From: Mycolicibacter virginiensis
Lineage (GTDB): Bacteria; Actinomycetota; Actinomycetes; Mycobacteriales; Mycobacteriaceae
Direction of reading: 5' to 3'
Assembly: GCF_022374935.2 (NCBI RefSeq)
Contig: NZ_CP092430.2
Location: forward strand, 4,526,001-4,590,000
DNA: 64,000 nucleotides
Of this stretch, positions 36,917-44,878 are shown piece after piece (the stretch's first letter is position 1; every line of letters begins with the position of its first letter). The position numbers and the translations under genes were made by a program. Under the pieces are notes generated by a model that ran no database searches, was not told the DNA's origin, and saw nothing but the letters and a program-made list of their open reading frames with translations.

Positions 36917-37561
36917 TCAGCCCGCGGCTTCGCCGCTTTCGTCACCGCCGGGCAAGCGGGCCTGATTGCGCGGCAGCAGGTCCCAGACGTGCTCGGTGCC
37001 GTTCGTCGATGCCACCGCAGCCTGGCCCGACCGCGAGTACAGCAGCCGGGTGATCGACACATAGTCGATGGGAAACGACAGCAGCCGCTGGGTGCCCAGA
37101 ACCTGGTGCAGGATCACGTTGATCACGCCACCGTGGCTGAACACCGCGACCGTGTCGTCGGGCCCGGAGCCGGCCACCACGTCGGCGACCGCGTCAGCGA
37201 CTCGGGCGCAGAACGCAGCCTCGTCGACGTCGGCGGGCAGGTGCCCCTGCGCCATCCGGGCCCAATCCTGGGGCCGTTCGGTGCGCAACTGTTCGACGGG
37301 CAGATAGCCGGCCAGATCGCGGTCGTACTCGGCGAACCGCTCATCGATGTCGACGCTGCGGTCGAGCTGCGCGGCCAGCGGCTCGGCGGTCTGGATCGCA
37401 CGACGCTGCGGGCTGCTGACCAGCCGGGTGATCGGGAACCGCGCCAGCGCGTCCGGCAGGCGTTGCGCCTGGGCGAAGCCGGTCTCGGACAACTCGGGGT
37501 CTGAGCCCTGGCCGTACTCGCTGCGCAGCGGGAGGGCATGGCGAATCAGCAGCAACTGCAC
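36917..37561 (-). CDS. Histidine phosphatase family protein (phosphoglycerate mutase-like)
   Basis: 214 residues from GTG 37561, with TAGGAG (37572-37567) upstream. Phospho-histidine motif LLIRHALPLRSEYGQ (RHA at the start), Arg-His partners in VSSPQRRAIQTAEPLA, and the second His in VAVFSHGGVINVIL are all present. It may act on sugar phosphates or small phosphoesters. The ribosome site begins only about 3 bp from the stop codon of the neighbouring IS110 transposase, so the element sits right at this gene's leader. Confidence 0.87.
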   Translation of the reverse strand: MQLLLIRHALPLRSEYGQGSDPELSETGFAQAQRLPDALARFPITRLVSSPQRRAIQTAEPLAAQLDRSVDIDERFAEYDRDLAGYLPVEQLRTERPQDWARMAQGHLPADVDEAAFCARVADAVADVVAGSGPDDTVAVFSHGGVINVILHQVLGTQRLLSFPIDYVSITRLLYSRSGQAAVASTNGTEHVWDLLPRNQARLPGGDESGEAAG

Positions 37562-37575
37562 GCGTTTCTCCTATG

Positions 37576-38643
37576 TCAAGCCGCTGCTTGTTGGCAGGGC
37601 TGAGTTCGGTTGTAGTGGTCGGTGTGGAGGCGCCCGAAGACGACGCGGCACAGGCGGCGTTTGAGGCAGCGCAGGGCTTCGCGGTTGGAGTCCCCGGCGT
37701 CGAGGCGTTTGCGATAGTAGGCCTGCCCGAGTCCGTCGAGGCGGATTTGAGTGATGGCGATGCGGTGCAGGGCGGCGTTGAGTTGGCGGTTGCCCGATCG
37801 GGTCATGCGGACGCGGCCGGCGGTGTTTCCCGACCACACCGGGATGGGCGCGGTTCCGGCGTGGCGGGCGAAGGCTGCCTCACTTTTGAACCGGGCGACC
37901 CCGGCGGTTTCACCGACGAGCTTGGCCGCAGTCAGCTCCCCGCAGCCCGGCAGCGCCAACAACGCCGGGCAGACGGCACGCACGCGTGCGCTGATCCGCT
38001 TGGCCAACTCGTTGATCGCCTCGGTGAGCCGGGTGATGTCGGTGAGCTCGTCACGGGCCAGCTCGGCGACCAGGCCGTCCATGGTGGCCAGCCAAGAGCC
38101 GAGGATGGTGCGGTGCTTGGGCAGATTCAGCGAACGAGCCTTAGGTGCGCGTTCGGGGTCGAGTTCGTGTACCCGCCACACCAATCGGTTGATCATTGCA
38201 GTCCGTTGCGCGACAAGGACTTCGCGGCGATCCACCAGCAGCTTCAGCTCCCGCGAGACTTCGTCATGGGAGGCGACCGGCAGATCCGGCTCGCGCAGAA
38301 ATGCCCGGGCGACCGCCAGTGCGTCAATCGGGTCGGATTTGCCTCGAGTACGTGCCGAGGCACGAGTTTGGGCCATCAATTTCGGTGGCACCCGCACCAC
38401 TTTCTGGTCAAAGCCCAGCAGGTCGCGCTCCAGCCGCGCCGATAGATGCCGACAGTCCTCGATCGCCCACACCACCTCAGCCCCGAAACGTTCCCGGGTC
38501 CACATCACTGCCTCGGCATGGCCGGAGGTGGTGGCTGTGACCACCTTCTCACCCACCTTGCGTCCCACTTCGTCGACCGCGACGCAGGTGTGGGTCCGCT
38601 TGTGTACATCGACTCCAACAACAACCATGGTGGTTGCCTCCAT
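37576..38643 (-). CDS. IS110-family transposase (DEDD recombinase)
   Basis: 355 residues. RuvC-like DEDD residues: Asp in VVVGVDVHKRTHTCVAV, Glu in VVWAIEDCRHLSARLE, and the Asp pair in RGKSDPIDALAVARA. The C-terminal Tnp_20 domain has LLALPGCGELTAAKLVGETA with the catalytic Ser region TAPIPVWSGNTAGRVRMTRS. ATGs at 38643 and 38628 (MVVVGVD) are both possible. No frameshift is seen, so it may be active. It moves the element using a bridge RNA in characterised IS110 members. Confidence 0.92.
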   Translation of the reverse strand: MEATTMVVVGVDVHKRTHTCVAVDEVGRKVGEKVVTATTSGHAEAVMWTRERFGAEVVWAIEDCRHLSARLERDLLGFDQKVVRVPPKLMAQTRASARTRGKSDPIDALAVARAFLREPDLPVASHDEVSRELKLLVDRREVLVAQRTAMINRLVWRVHELDPERAPKARSLNLPKHRTILGSWLATMDGLVAELARDELTDITRLTEAINELAKRISARVRAVCPALLALPGCGELTAAKLVGETAGVARFKSEAAFARHAGTAPIPVWSGNTAGRVRMTRSGNRQLNAALHRIAITQIRLDGLGQAYYRKRLDAGDSNREALRCLKRRLCRVVFGRLHTDHYNRTQPCQQAAA

Positions 38644-38865
38644 TCACTGTGAGGTGACGGTTGGGCCGGTCGGCGGACAAACCTCAGTCGGGGGCGATGC
38701 CACGCTCCTATCAAGTCACGCCGGCCGGTCCTTCACACCCGGTGCCGACAAAACGCGTGCACGCCAACCCAAAGGCGGCAGGCACCCTACGAGCCAGACA
38801 CCAGATGATCAGGATCCAACTACCGCAACGCGGCACCTCACCCTGACACTGACTGTCACCCTAAG
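38644..38865 (-). ncRNA. Candidate bridge-RNA region of IS110 element 1
   Basis: About 220 bp between the transposase start and the sulfatase 3' end with no plausible gene. In IS110-group elements the bridge RNA that pairs with target and donor DNA is made from the non-coding end upstream of the recombinase. Inverted sequences such as TGACA-CTGAC-TGTCA near 38843 are present. The structure was not folded, so this is positional inference. Confidence 0.35.
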
Positions 38866-38880
38866 GGGCCAGTTCGGCCC
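38866..38880 (-). terminator. Small hairpin after the alkylsulfatase gene
   Basis: GGGCC (38866-38870) pairs with GGCCC (38876-38880) around a 5-nt loop, starting 5 bp beyond the sulfatase stop. It may end that transcript; it is weak. Confidence 0.35.
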
Positions 38881-38884
38881 GGCC

Positions 38885-40756
38885 TCACGGGGTGACGATG
38901 TTGAAGTTCGGGTCGGGGTTGTCCAGTGCACCGAGCAGGTTCGCCCAGGCGCTCTGGTCGCCGGAGACCTCCAGCCCACCATTGCCCAGCAGCGCCGCCA
39001 GCAGCGCCAGCTTGGTGGGCGCCGTGACGGTGACGTCCGCGCTGTCCGGGTCCGCCGGCGTCTTGCGGTGCACGAGCACCCCGTTGCGCAGGGTGAGGCG
39101 ATAGTTGACCCCGGTGTCGGCGAACGAGACATCCAGAGCCAGCGCCAGATCCCAGGCCCGCGGCCCATTGATCCGGATCGCCAGACTCTCGAAGAGCTGC
39201 TCGGGGCTCAGTTGCGAGATCAGTGCCACCGAGGTGACCTGACCGACCGTGCCGAAGTTGCCGGTGCGCAGTTCGGTGGCGCCGGAGAGGAAGAAGTTGC
39301 GCCAGGTCGCGTTCTCCGCGCCGTAAGCCAGTTGTTCCAGCGTGTCGGCGTAGAGCCTGCGTGCCCCCGCGTGGTCGGCGTCGGTGAACATCGCATGGTC
39401 GAGCAGGGTTGCTGCCCAGCGGAAATCACCGTCATTGAAGGCTGCCTCGGCCAGTTCGACAACGCGGTCCACTCCGCCCAGCGCCGCCGTGTAGCGGGGT
39501 CCCAGGGCCTCGGGCGGGTGCGGCCACAACCGGGCCGGGTTGCCGTCGAACCAGCCCAGATACCGCTGGTAGACGGCTTTGACGTTGTGGCTCACCGAGC
39601 CGTAGTAGCCGCGGGCGTGCCAGGCGTTTTCCAGCGCGGGCGGCAGCTGGAACTGTTCGGCGATCTCGACTCCGGTGAAGCCGCGGTTGAGCAGCCGCAG
39701 CGTCTGGTCGTGCAGGTAGGCGTACAGATCGCGCTGCAGCCCCAGGTACTGCGCGATCCGCTCGGTGCCCCACGTCGGCCAGTGGTGCGAGGCGAAGACG
39801 ACGTCGGCCCGCCCGGCGAAGGTGTCGATGGCCTCGGTGAGGTAACCCGCCCAGGCCCGCGGATCACGAACCAGCGCGCCGCGCAGTGTCAGCAGATTGT
39901 GCTGGTTGTGGGTGGCGTTCTCGGCCATGCACAACGCCCGGAATTGCGGGAAGTAGAAATGCATTTCGGCCGGCGCCTCGGTGCCCGGCGCCATCTGGAA
40001 CTCGATCTGTACGCCATCGATGACATGGGACTCGCCGGTCTGGGAGATGGTGACGGTGGGGACGATGACCGACACCTCCCCGGTCGAGGTGTTCTGCCCC
40101 AGGCCGCAGCCGACCTGCCCGCGCGGGCCGCGGGACAGCACGGTGCCGTACATGTAGCCGGCCCGGCGCAGCATCGCGGTGCCGGCGTAGACGTTCTCGG
40201 CCACCACGTGCTCGATGAAGCCCTCGGGGGCGAGCACGGCCACCCGCCCGGCGTCAACGTCGGCCTGCGACGTCACGCCCAGCACGCCGCCGAAATGGTC
40301 GGCGTGACTGTGGGTGTAAATGACCGCGGTGACGGGGCGGTCCCCGCCGCGGTGCTCCCGGTAGAGCTTCAGTGCGGCGGCGGCGACCTCGGTGGAGATC
40401 AGCGGATCGATGACGATGACCCCGGAGTCGCCTTCGACGAAGGTGATGTTGGAGATGTCGAAGCCGCGCACCTGGTAGATGCCCTCGACCACTTCATAGA
40501 GACCCTGCTTGGCGGCCAGCTGCGATTGGCGCCACAGCGACGGGTGCACCGAGGTCGGCGGGTCACCGGCGAGGAAGTCGTAGCTGTCGTTGTCCCAGAC
40601 CACTTGGCCGTCGGCGGCGGTGATGACGCACGGTGTCAGTGCGGCGATGAAGCCGCGGTCTGCGTCGGCGAAATCCGTTGTGTCGCCGAAGGGCAGCGCC
40701 TTGAGGTGCGCGGCGTGGGCGGCTTCGATCGTTGCACTCACCGGCTGGTTCTCCAT
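38885..40756 (-). CDS. Metallo-beta-lactamase-fold alkyl sulfatase (SdsA1/BDS1 type, Rv3762c position)
   Basis: 623 residues. Zinc motif THSHADHFGG (about 148-157) and the downstream ligand block CMAENATHNQHNLLTLRGA are diagnostic for linear alkyl-sulfate hydrolases. The helical middle domain (HNVKAVYQRYLGWFDGNPAR) is present, and the C-terminal part is an SCP2-like lipid-binding domain. It should cleave alkyl sulfates such as SDS to alcohol plus sulfate. The start MENQPVSATIEA is cytoplasmic, with no signal peptide. It is the last gene of the minus-strand run tcrX-tcrY-two micro-genes-sulfatase. Confidence 0.9.
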   Translation of the reverse strand: MENQPVSATIEAAHAAHLKALPFGDTTDFADADRGFIAALTPCVITAADGQVVWDNDSYDFLAGDPPTSVHPSLWRQSQLAAKQGLYEVVEGIYQVRGFDISNITFVEGDSGVIVIDPLISTEVAAAALKLYREHRGGDRPVTAVIYTHSHADHFGGVLGVTSQADVDAGRVAVLAPEGFIEHVVAENVYAGTAMLRRAGYMYGTVLSRGPRGQVGCGLGQNTSTGEVSVIVPTVTISQTGESHVIDGVQIEFQMAPGTEAPAEMHFYFPQFRALCMAENATHNQHNLLTLRGALVRDPRAWAGYLTEAIDTFAGRADVVFASHHWPTWGTERIAQYLGLQRDLYAYLHDQTLRLLNRGFTGVEIAEQFQLPPALENAWHARGYYGSVSHNVKAVYQRYLGWFDGNPARLWPHPPEALGPRYTAALGGVDRVVELAEAAFNDGDFRWAATLLDHAMFTDADHAGARRLYADTLEQLAYGAENATWRNFFLSGATELRTGNFGTVGQVTSVALISQLSPEQLFESLAIRINGPRAWDLALALDVSFADTGVNYRLTLRNGVLVHRKTPADPDSADVTVTAPTKLALLAALLGNGGLEVSGDQSAWANLLGALDNPDPNFNIVTP

Positions 40757-40802
40757 GGCGTCCAGCTTGCCATCGACGCCGTGCCGCGGTGCGGTTGTCG
40801 CG

Positions 40803-40937
40803 TCAGTGGCGCCGACGCAACGAGGTCAATGCGTGGCGCAGTCGCGTGGGCCACGACGGGCGGGCGACCCGGTCGCGGGTCTCGCGGGCCTCGTGGGCGT
40901 AGTCGCGAATGGATTCGTCGCCTTCTTCAGCACGCAT
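40803..40937 (-). CDS. 44-residue basic/charged micro-protein
   Basis: ATG 40937, with GGAGAAG about 9 bp upstream in the end of the previous small gene. Sequence starts MRAEEGDESIRDYAHEARET and ends in an Arg-rich tail (LRHALTSLRRRH). A longer frame upstream (to 41072) lacks a start signal. It lies 4 bp after the preceding micro-gene stop and about 45 bp before the sulfatase start. Function unknown. Confidence 0.55.
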   Translation of the reverse strand: MRAEEGDESIRDYAHEARETRDRVARPSWPTRLRHALTSLRRRH

Positions 40938-40941
40938 CAGA

Positions 40942-41127
40942 TCACTTCTCCGGTGAGTCGTCGGGCGGGGCCGGCGGGTCTTCGGGAACCAGCCGTTCGG
41001 GCACCTCGGCAGGAGCGAGTCGTTCCGGCGGTTCCGCGGGCACCAGTCGTTCCGGCGGCTCTTCGGGAACACGCCGGTGTGGCGGCTCTTCCGGCCGGCC
41101 CGGTTCGGGTGGCAGTTCGGGATTCAT
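40942..41127 (-). CDS. 61-residue Pro/Glu repeat micro-protein
   Basis: ATG 41127, 9 bp after the tcrY stop. Almost the whole protein is a degenerate repeat of P-x-E-x-PPERLVP (EEPPERLVPAEPPERLAP, AEVPERLVPEDPP), with no hydrophobic segment, so it is disordered. Position and spacing suggest co-transcription with tcrX-tcrY. In-frame repeat expansion is the likely origin. Function unknown. Confidence 0.55.
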   Translation of the reverse strand: MNPELPPEPGRPEEPPHRRVPEEPPERLVPAEPPERLAPAEVPERLVPEDPPAPPDDSPEK

Positions 41128-41136
41128 CTGGGTCGC

Positions 41137-42684
41137 CTACCCGCGGGGCGGCGGGAGCAAACCCCGGGGCAGACGCACGGTGAACGCGGTCCGGCCGGGT
41201 TCGCTGCTGACGGTGATGGTGCCCCGGTGGGCCCGGACCACCGCCGAGGCGATCGCCAGCCCGAGACCGGTGCTGCCGCCCTTGCGCGACCGGGAGGTGT
41301 CGCCGCGGGCGAATCGCTGGAAGATCTCCGGCAGGAACTCCGCGGGGATTCCCGGGCCGTCGTCGGTGACGCTCAGCACGGCGTCATCTCCGTCGACACC
41401 CAGCCGAAGGGTCACCACGGTTCCCGGACCGGTGTGGACGCGGGCGTTGGTGAGCAGGTTGGCCACCACCTGATGCAATCGGGCGGCGTCACCGGGCACC
41501 GTCACCGGCTCGTCGGGCAGATCGAGTTGCCACTGATGGTCCGGTCCTCCCACGTGGGCATCGCTGACCGTGTCGACCGCCATTCGGGACAGGTCCACCG
41601 GTTCGTGCTCCAGCGGACGGCCGGAGTCCAACCGGGCCAACAGCAGCAGGTCTTCGACCAGTCGGGTCATCCGCTCGGTCTCGGACTGCACCCGGCTCAA
41701 CGCATGCGCCAACGCTTGCGAGTCCGCTCCGTCTGATACCGGAATTCGTTGCGCCAATTCGGTGTAACCGCGGATCGCAGTCAGCGGCGTGCGTAACTCA
41801 TGACTGGCGTCGGCGACGAACTGGCGCACCCGGGTCTCACTGTCCTGGCGGGTCGACAGCGCGGCAGCGATGTGGTCGAGCATCCGGTTGACCGCCGCGC
41901 CCAGTTGTCCCACCTCGGTGCGGGGATTGGCGTCGGATTCGGCGACGCGCACCGGCAGCGTCGCCTCACCGCGGTCCAACGGCAGGCCGGCGACTTCGCC
42001 GGCGGTCTGCGCGACGCGCCGCAGCGGGGTCAGTGCTCGCCGGATCACCACACTGCCGGCGGTGGCCACCGCGGCCACGGCGACCAGGGTGACCAGCCCG
42101 AAGATCAGCAGCACCCGGACCATGGTGTCGTCCACCGCGGCCAGCGGCAGCCCGGTGACGATCACGTCGTCACCACGTCGAGCGGTGGTCGCGACCACCC
42201 GGTAGCGGCCCACGCCGTCGAGGCGCCGCGTCACCGGGGGTTCGCCGGCCGACACATCGGTCAATCGCGTCGTGGCGGAAGGACTCAGCTCCTCCCGCTG
42301 ACCCGAGATGCTCAGATAGCCCGCCTCGACGTCTTGACCAGACCCGGGAGTACTCCCGCTTTCCATCACGGCACCGACCATGCCGGCCGGCTGGCCGGGG
42401 GCGTCCAGGAAGTCCGGGCCGGGCCCCGGGCGCGGTCGGTGATGCCGATGTCCGGGCGGCGGCAGGGGCTGGCCGTGCAGCCGCGCGGAGCGGCGCGAGG
42501 CGTCGGAGAGCTGGTGGTCGAGTTGGCCGACCAGATACTGGTAGAGGGCCAGTTCCGTCACCGCGCCGATACCCAGGCAGGCCACGGTGAGCAGCACGAT
42601 CTGACCGGCCAGCAGCCGCGCCCGCAGCGACCAGGTGCGCCACAGGCCGGCTTGCCGCGATTTACACAGCCGGCTTGAGCACAT
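41137..42684 (-). CDS. tcrY: Sensor histidine kinase TcrY
   Basis: 515 residues from ATG 42684; GTG 42693 is possible, and both overlap the 3' end of tcrX. Two membrane segments (about 20-40 and 190-215) flank a Pro/His-rich extracellular domain of about 150 residues (GHRHHRPRPGPGPDF, a possible metal-binding stretch). HAMP follows, then DHp with the phospho-His in ADASHELRTPLTAIRGY (about 294), N box LTNARVHTG, and G boxes DDGPGIP and GGSTGLGLAI. TcrXY of M. tuberculosis responds to low iron; the signal here is not known. Confidence 0.87.
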   Translation of the reverse strand: MCSSRLCKSRQAGLWRTWSLRARLLAGQIVLLTVACLGIGAVTELALYQYLVGQLDHQLSDASRRSARLHGQPLPPPGHRHHRPRPGPGPDFLDAPGQPAGMVGAVMESGSTPGSGQDVEAGYLSISGQREELSPSATTRLTDVSAGEPPVTRRLDGVGRYRVVATTARRGDDVIVTGLPLAAVDDTMVRVLLIFGLVTLVAVAAVATAGSVVIRRALTPLRRVAQTAGEVAGLPLDRGEATLPVRVAESDANPRTEVGQLGAAVNRMLDHIAAALSTRQDSETRVRQFVADASHELRTPLTAIRGYTELAQRIPVSDGADSQALAHALSRVQSETERMTRLVEDLLLLARLDSGRPLEHEPVDLSRMAVDTVSDAHVGGPDHQWQLDLPDEPVTVPGDAARLHQVVANLLTNARVHTGPGTVVTLRLGVDGDDAVLSVTDDGPGIPAEFLPEIFQRFARGDTSRSRKGGSTGLGLAIASAVVRAHRGTITVSSEPGRTAFTVRLPRGLLPPPRG

Positions 42685-43402
42685 AGCCCGCACCGCGCAG
42701 CGTGTGGATCATCGGCGGTCGGCCGTTGTCGATCTTCTTACGCAGATAGGAGATGTAGAGCTCGACGATGTTGGCTCGGCCGCCGAAGTCGTAGTCCCAC
42801 ACCCGGTCCAGGATCTGCGCTTTGGACAGCACCCGCTTGGCGTTGTGCATCAGGTAACGCAGCAGCTCGAATTCGGTGGACGTCAACGTGATCGGATCAC
42901 CGCCCCGGGTCACCTCATGGGAATCCTCGTCGAGCACCAGGTCACCGACCACGATCTGGGCCCCGGCCTCGGCGGTGCTCACCCCGGTGCGGCGCAACAG
43001 CGCTCGCAGCCGCAACACCACTTCTTCGATGCTGAACGGCTTGGTGACGTAGTCGTCGCCGCCAGCGGTCAACCCCGCAATGCGGTCCTCGAGGCCGTCC
43101 TTGGCGGTCAAGAACAGCACCGGCAGCCGCGGGTTGATCTCGCGCAGCTTGGGCAGGACGTCGAGTCCGCTCATGTCGGGAAGCATCACGTCGAGCACCA
43201 CCACGTCGGGGCGTTCGGCCTTGGCGGCGGCGATCGCCGAGGCGCCATCCCCCGCCGTCGCGGTGGTCCAGCCCTCGTAGCGCAGCGCCATCGACACCAT
43301 CTCGGCCAGCACCGACTCGTCGTCGACCACCAGCACCGTGATGGGCTTGCCGTCGGCGCGCGACATCACGACGCGTTCGACCGATCCCCGTGGCGCAGAC
43401 AT
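42662..43402 (-). CDS. tcrX: Response regulator TcrX (OmpR/PhoB type)
   Basis: 246 residues from ATG 43402; ATG 43366 (MSRADGKP) corresponds to the start I recall for TcrX and is a real alternative. The receiver has the acidic pair VVDDE (27-29), phospho-Asp in VVVLDVMLPDMSG (about 71), Thr-Lys in LTAKDG and VTKPFS. The C-terminal winged helix has TSTEFELLRYLMHNAKRVLS and IVELYISYLRKKID. The sequence is very close to TcrX as I remember it. It is divergent from the NTF2-like gene; tcrY follows with overlap. Confidence 0.9.
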   Translation of the reverse strand: MSAPRGSVERVVMSRADGKPITVLVVDDESVLAEMVSMALRYEGWTTATAGDGASAIAAAKAERPDVVVLDVMLPDMSGLDVLPKLREINPRLPVLFLTAKDGLEDRIAGLTAGGDDYVTKPFSIEEVVLRLRALLRRTGVSTAEAGAQIVVGDLVLDEDSHEVTRGGDPITLTSTEFELLRYLMHNAKRVLSKAQILDRVWDYDFGGRANIVELYISYLRKKIDNGRPPMIHTLRGAGYVLKPAV

Positions 43403-43441
43403 CACGTTCCAGTATGTCGGTCGCGCCGATATGTTCATCGC

Positions 43442-43786
43442 ATGGCACGCTCACCGCAGGAAATCTTCGACCACCATCTCCAGGCTCTGCTCGCCCGCGA
43501 CGTCGACGAGCTGCTCGTCGATTACACCGACGAATCGGAGCTGATCACCGCCGCCGGCGTAGCGCGGGGCAGCAGCGGCATCCGGGCCGCGTTCAGCCAG
43601 CTGTCCGCCGCGCTGGCCGACGCGAACTTCGAGATCAAGTCGCAGACCTACAGCGGCAACGTGCTGCTGCTGGAATGGACGCTGGAGGCAGCGGGTTTCA
43701 GCGTCGACGGAGTGGACACCTTCCTGTTCGGCGAGGACTCGATCCGGGTGCAGACGATCTCCCAGCAGGTCCGGCCCAATAGCTGA
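43442..43786 (+). CDS. SnoaL/NTF2-like protein
   Basis: 114 residues from ATG 43442. SPQEIFDHHLQALLARDVDE, LLVDYTDESELITAAGVARG and the sheet pattern ending VLLLEWTLEA and GVDTFLFGEDSIRVQTI are typical of the cone-shaped NTF2-like fold. These small proteins are isomerases, hydrolases or ligand binders; no catalytic residues can be assigned. It is divergent from tcrX with about 40 bp between starts, so it may be under TcrX control. Confidence 0.82.
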   Translation: MARSPQEIFDHHLQALLARDVDELLVDYTDESELITAAGVARGSSGIRAAFSQLSAALADANFEIKSQTYSGNVLLLEWTLEAAGFSVDGVDTFLFGEDSIRVQTISQQVRPNS

Positions 43787-43852
43787 CGCCGCTGGAAACG
43801 GGGCCCGCGAAATCACCGAATCGCTGCGGGCTGACGGGTTAGGTTTCCCCCC

Positions 43853-44878
43853 GTGAACCTCGAAGCGGTCGCGGACTGGATGTCCGCCCAGGGCCTGGGC
43901 GAGGGCCCGCTGGAAAACGTCACCGAGCTGTCCGGCGGCACCCAGAACGTCATGCTGCAGTTCACCCGATCCGGTCGCAGCTACGTGTTGCGGCGCGGCC
44001 CACGGCATCTGCGACCGCGCAGCAACGCGGTGATGCTGCGGGAGACCCGGCTGCTGGCCGCGTTGGCCGGCACCGATGTGCCGCATCCGGGATTGATCGC
44101 GGTCTGCGACAACCCAGCGGTGCTCGGTGACGCGGTGTTCTACCTGATGGAGCCGGTCGACGGGTTCAACGCGAGTGGGGAACTGCCCGCGCTGCACGCC
44201 GGCGACCCGACGGTCCGGTACGGCATGGGACTGTCGATGGCCGACGCGCTGGCGAAGCTCGGTGCTGTCGACCATGTCGCGGTGGGATTGGCGGACTACG
44301 GCAAACCCGACGGCTTCCTGGAACGCCAAGTGCCGCGGTGGCTTTCCGAGCTGGACTCCTACCGGCAGTTCGAGAACTACCCCGGGCCCGACCTGCCCGG
44401 ACTCGACGACGTCGCCGACTGGCTGCAGCGCAATGTGCCGACATCCTGGCAGCCGGGGATCCTGCACGGTGACTATCACGCGGCCAACGTGATGTTCTCC
44501 CCCACCGGCCCGGAGGTGGCGGCCATCGTGGACTGGGAGATGTCGACCATCGGGGACCCACTGTTGGACCTGGGCTGGCTGCTGGCCACCTGGCGCCAGG
44601 ATGACGGGTCCAGCGTGTTCAGCCACACGCTGACCGGCATGGACGGGCTGGCCTCCCCCGATGACCTGGTGCAGCGCTACGCCGCGGGCAGCTCTCGCGA
44701 TCTGACGCACATCGGGTGGTACACGGTGATGGCCGCCTTCAAGCTGGCCATCGTGATCGAGGGCACCCTGGCACGGGCGTCGGCAGGCATGGCCCAGAAG
44801 GAAGTGGGCGATCAGTTGCACGAGGCCGCCGTCTGGCTCTTCGACCGGGCCCAGACCTGGATGGCGAGCGCGAAATGA
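43853..44878 (+). CDS. fadE36: Phosphotransferase-fold protein (FadE36/ACAD10 kinase-domain type)
   Basis: 341 residues. APH kinase fold: nucleotide loop TELSGGTQNVMLQFTRSGRS, Lys/Arg block YVLRRGP, catalytic HGDYHAANVMF (about 203-213) and IVDWEMSTIGDPLLDLGW with the metal Asp. This is the kinase half of ACAD10/11-like systems; the M. tuberculosis gene fadE36 (Rv3761c) is misnamed as an acyl-CoA dehydrogenase but has this fold. A role in phosphorylating hydroxyacyl-CoA is inferred from ACAD10/11. The stop overlaps the M20 gene (ATGA). Confidence 0.82.
   Translation: MNLEAVADWMSAQGLGEGPLENVTELSGGTQNVMLQFTRSGRSYVLRRGPRHLRPRSNAVMLRETRLLAALAGTDVPHPGLIAVCDNPAVLGDAVFYLMEPVDGFNASGELPALHAGDPTVRYGMGLSMADALAKLGAVDHVAVGLADYGKPDGFLERQVPRWLSELDSYRQFENYPGPDLPGLDDVADWLQRNVPTSWQPGILHGDYHAANVMFSPTGPEVAAIVDWEMSTIGDPLLDLGWLLATWRQDDGSSVFSHTLTGMDGLASPDDLVQRYAAGSSRDLTHIGWYTVMAAFKLAIVIEGTLARASAGMAQKEVGDQLHEAAVWLFDRAQTWMASAK

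Larger units (their letters stand above)
37570..38865 (-). mobile_element. IS110-family insertion element 1
   Basis: Contains an apparently intact IS110 transposase and about 220 bp of non-coding DNA on its 5' side, the usual IS110-group layout. Ends are estimates: the left end lies between the transposase stop (37576) and the phosphatase ribosome site, the right end before the sulfatase terminator near 38866. IS110 elements lack terminal inverted repeats, so precise ends need comparison with an empty site. Confidence 0.8.

Noticed and set aside
37751..41473. 1240-residue plus-strand frame
   Set aside because: It lies antisense to the IS110 transposase, the alkylsulfatase and tcrY, all of which have intact family motifs; it is a GC-rich shadow.
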